The position numbers were made by a program, and so were the translations under genes. 64,000 nt of DNA from Colocasia esculenta (lineage: Eukaryota; Streptophyta; Magnoliopsida; Alismatales; Araceae), in assembly GCA_014218235.1 (NCBI GenBank), contig CM024756.1, forward strand, positions 76,940,152 through 77,004,151, in the 5' to 3' direction. Of the stretch, positions 63,808 through 64,000 are shown piece after piece (position 1 is the stretch's first letter; every line of letters starts with the position of its first letter). The notes beneath the pieces are model-generated. The model was not told the DNA's origin. It did no database searches and was given only the letters and a program-made list of their open reading frames with translations.

Positions 63808-64000
63808 TGTAACACCCCAGAAAATTTTATTTGTTAGAAAACATGAATAACATGATTATTAGACTTGGTTATTATTATGAGATTTAAATAATTAGTATCT
63901 GGGATTAATTAACATTAATAAATGTTATCTCAGTGTCGTATACAGAGGTGCGCGCTTCCACAGGGTGACATCGGAAAACGACAATGAAATAAAAATCCGA
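63808..64000 (+). repeat. F: start of a gypsy LTR related to the D LTR, cut by window edge
   Basis: Begins TGTAACACCCCAGAAAATT. Bases 63940-64000 share CAGGGTGACATCGGAAAAC with the D LTR (CAGGGCGACACCGGAAAAC near 12808-12826), in the same orientation and at a similar distance from the LTR start. Confidence 0.7.

Overview
The window looks like intergenic heterochromatin from a flowering plant with a large, repeat-rich genome. I found no intact host gene, rRNA or tRNA gene, or CRISPR array. Nearly everything is LTR retrotransposon DNA, nested several layers deep. Species cannot be read from the sequence. Plant origin rests on the element types: Tekay/Del-like Ty3-gypsy chromoviruses with a chromodomain and a tRNA-iMet primer site, SIRE/Maximus-like Ty1-copia elements, and a plant-transposon-protein domain.

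Layout, with labels used below. H: an old degraded Tat-like gypsy fragment (1-1878, 12336-12661, perhaps 25530-28756). T1: a complete but broken minus-strand chromovirus (1879-12335, TSD GGCAT) inside H. D: a plus-strand gypsy element with one 3-kb LTR and a decayed gag-pol (12662 to about 25530), its 3' end missing. T2: a gag-only minus-strand copia element (17238-22944, TSD AGATT) inside the protease region of D. A 100-base N gap lies at 28757-28856. X: a copia-type element carrying neither gag nor pol but a plant-transposon-domain reading frame and a second unknown frame (28857-42682). L2: a gag-only gypsy element with 3.8-kb LTRs (29673-38840, TSD AATTC) inside X. Then come an inverted L2-like LTR fragment (42683 to about 44080) and a stack of nested minus-strand copia elements A (from 44862), B (from 47841) and E (from 61708). 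The LTR of B is split by C, a full-structure chromovirus (48827-60218, TSD AAAAG). A new gypsy LTR (F) starts at 63808 in the end of E and leaves the window.

How the parts relate. Full-structure elements (T1, C, D) once encoded Gag, protease, reverse transcriptase, RNase H and integrase. T2 and L2 keep gag only. X and A keep only accessory frames. This looks like a population of non-autonomous elements that would need proteins supplied in trans. All coding regions are interrupted by frameshifts or stops, but the young L2 LTR pair differs mainly by single-base indels. Part of the apparent decay may therefore be long-read assembly error.

Most notable observations: (1) AATCGTT arrays in the U3 of every T2/A/B/E LTR, whose expansion accounts for most LTR length differences and reaches an exact 37-bp tandem in E; (2) a shared TATA-proximal AACGG module in these LTRs and X, resembling the core of the mitosis-specific activator; (3) two well-formed spliceosomal-type introns in the gag gene of C; (4) a conserved unknown reading frame next to the 3' LTR in X and A.
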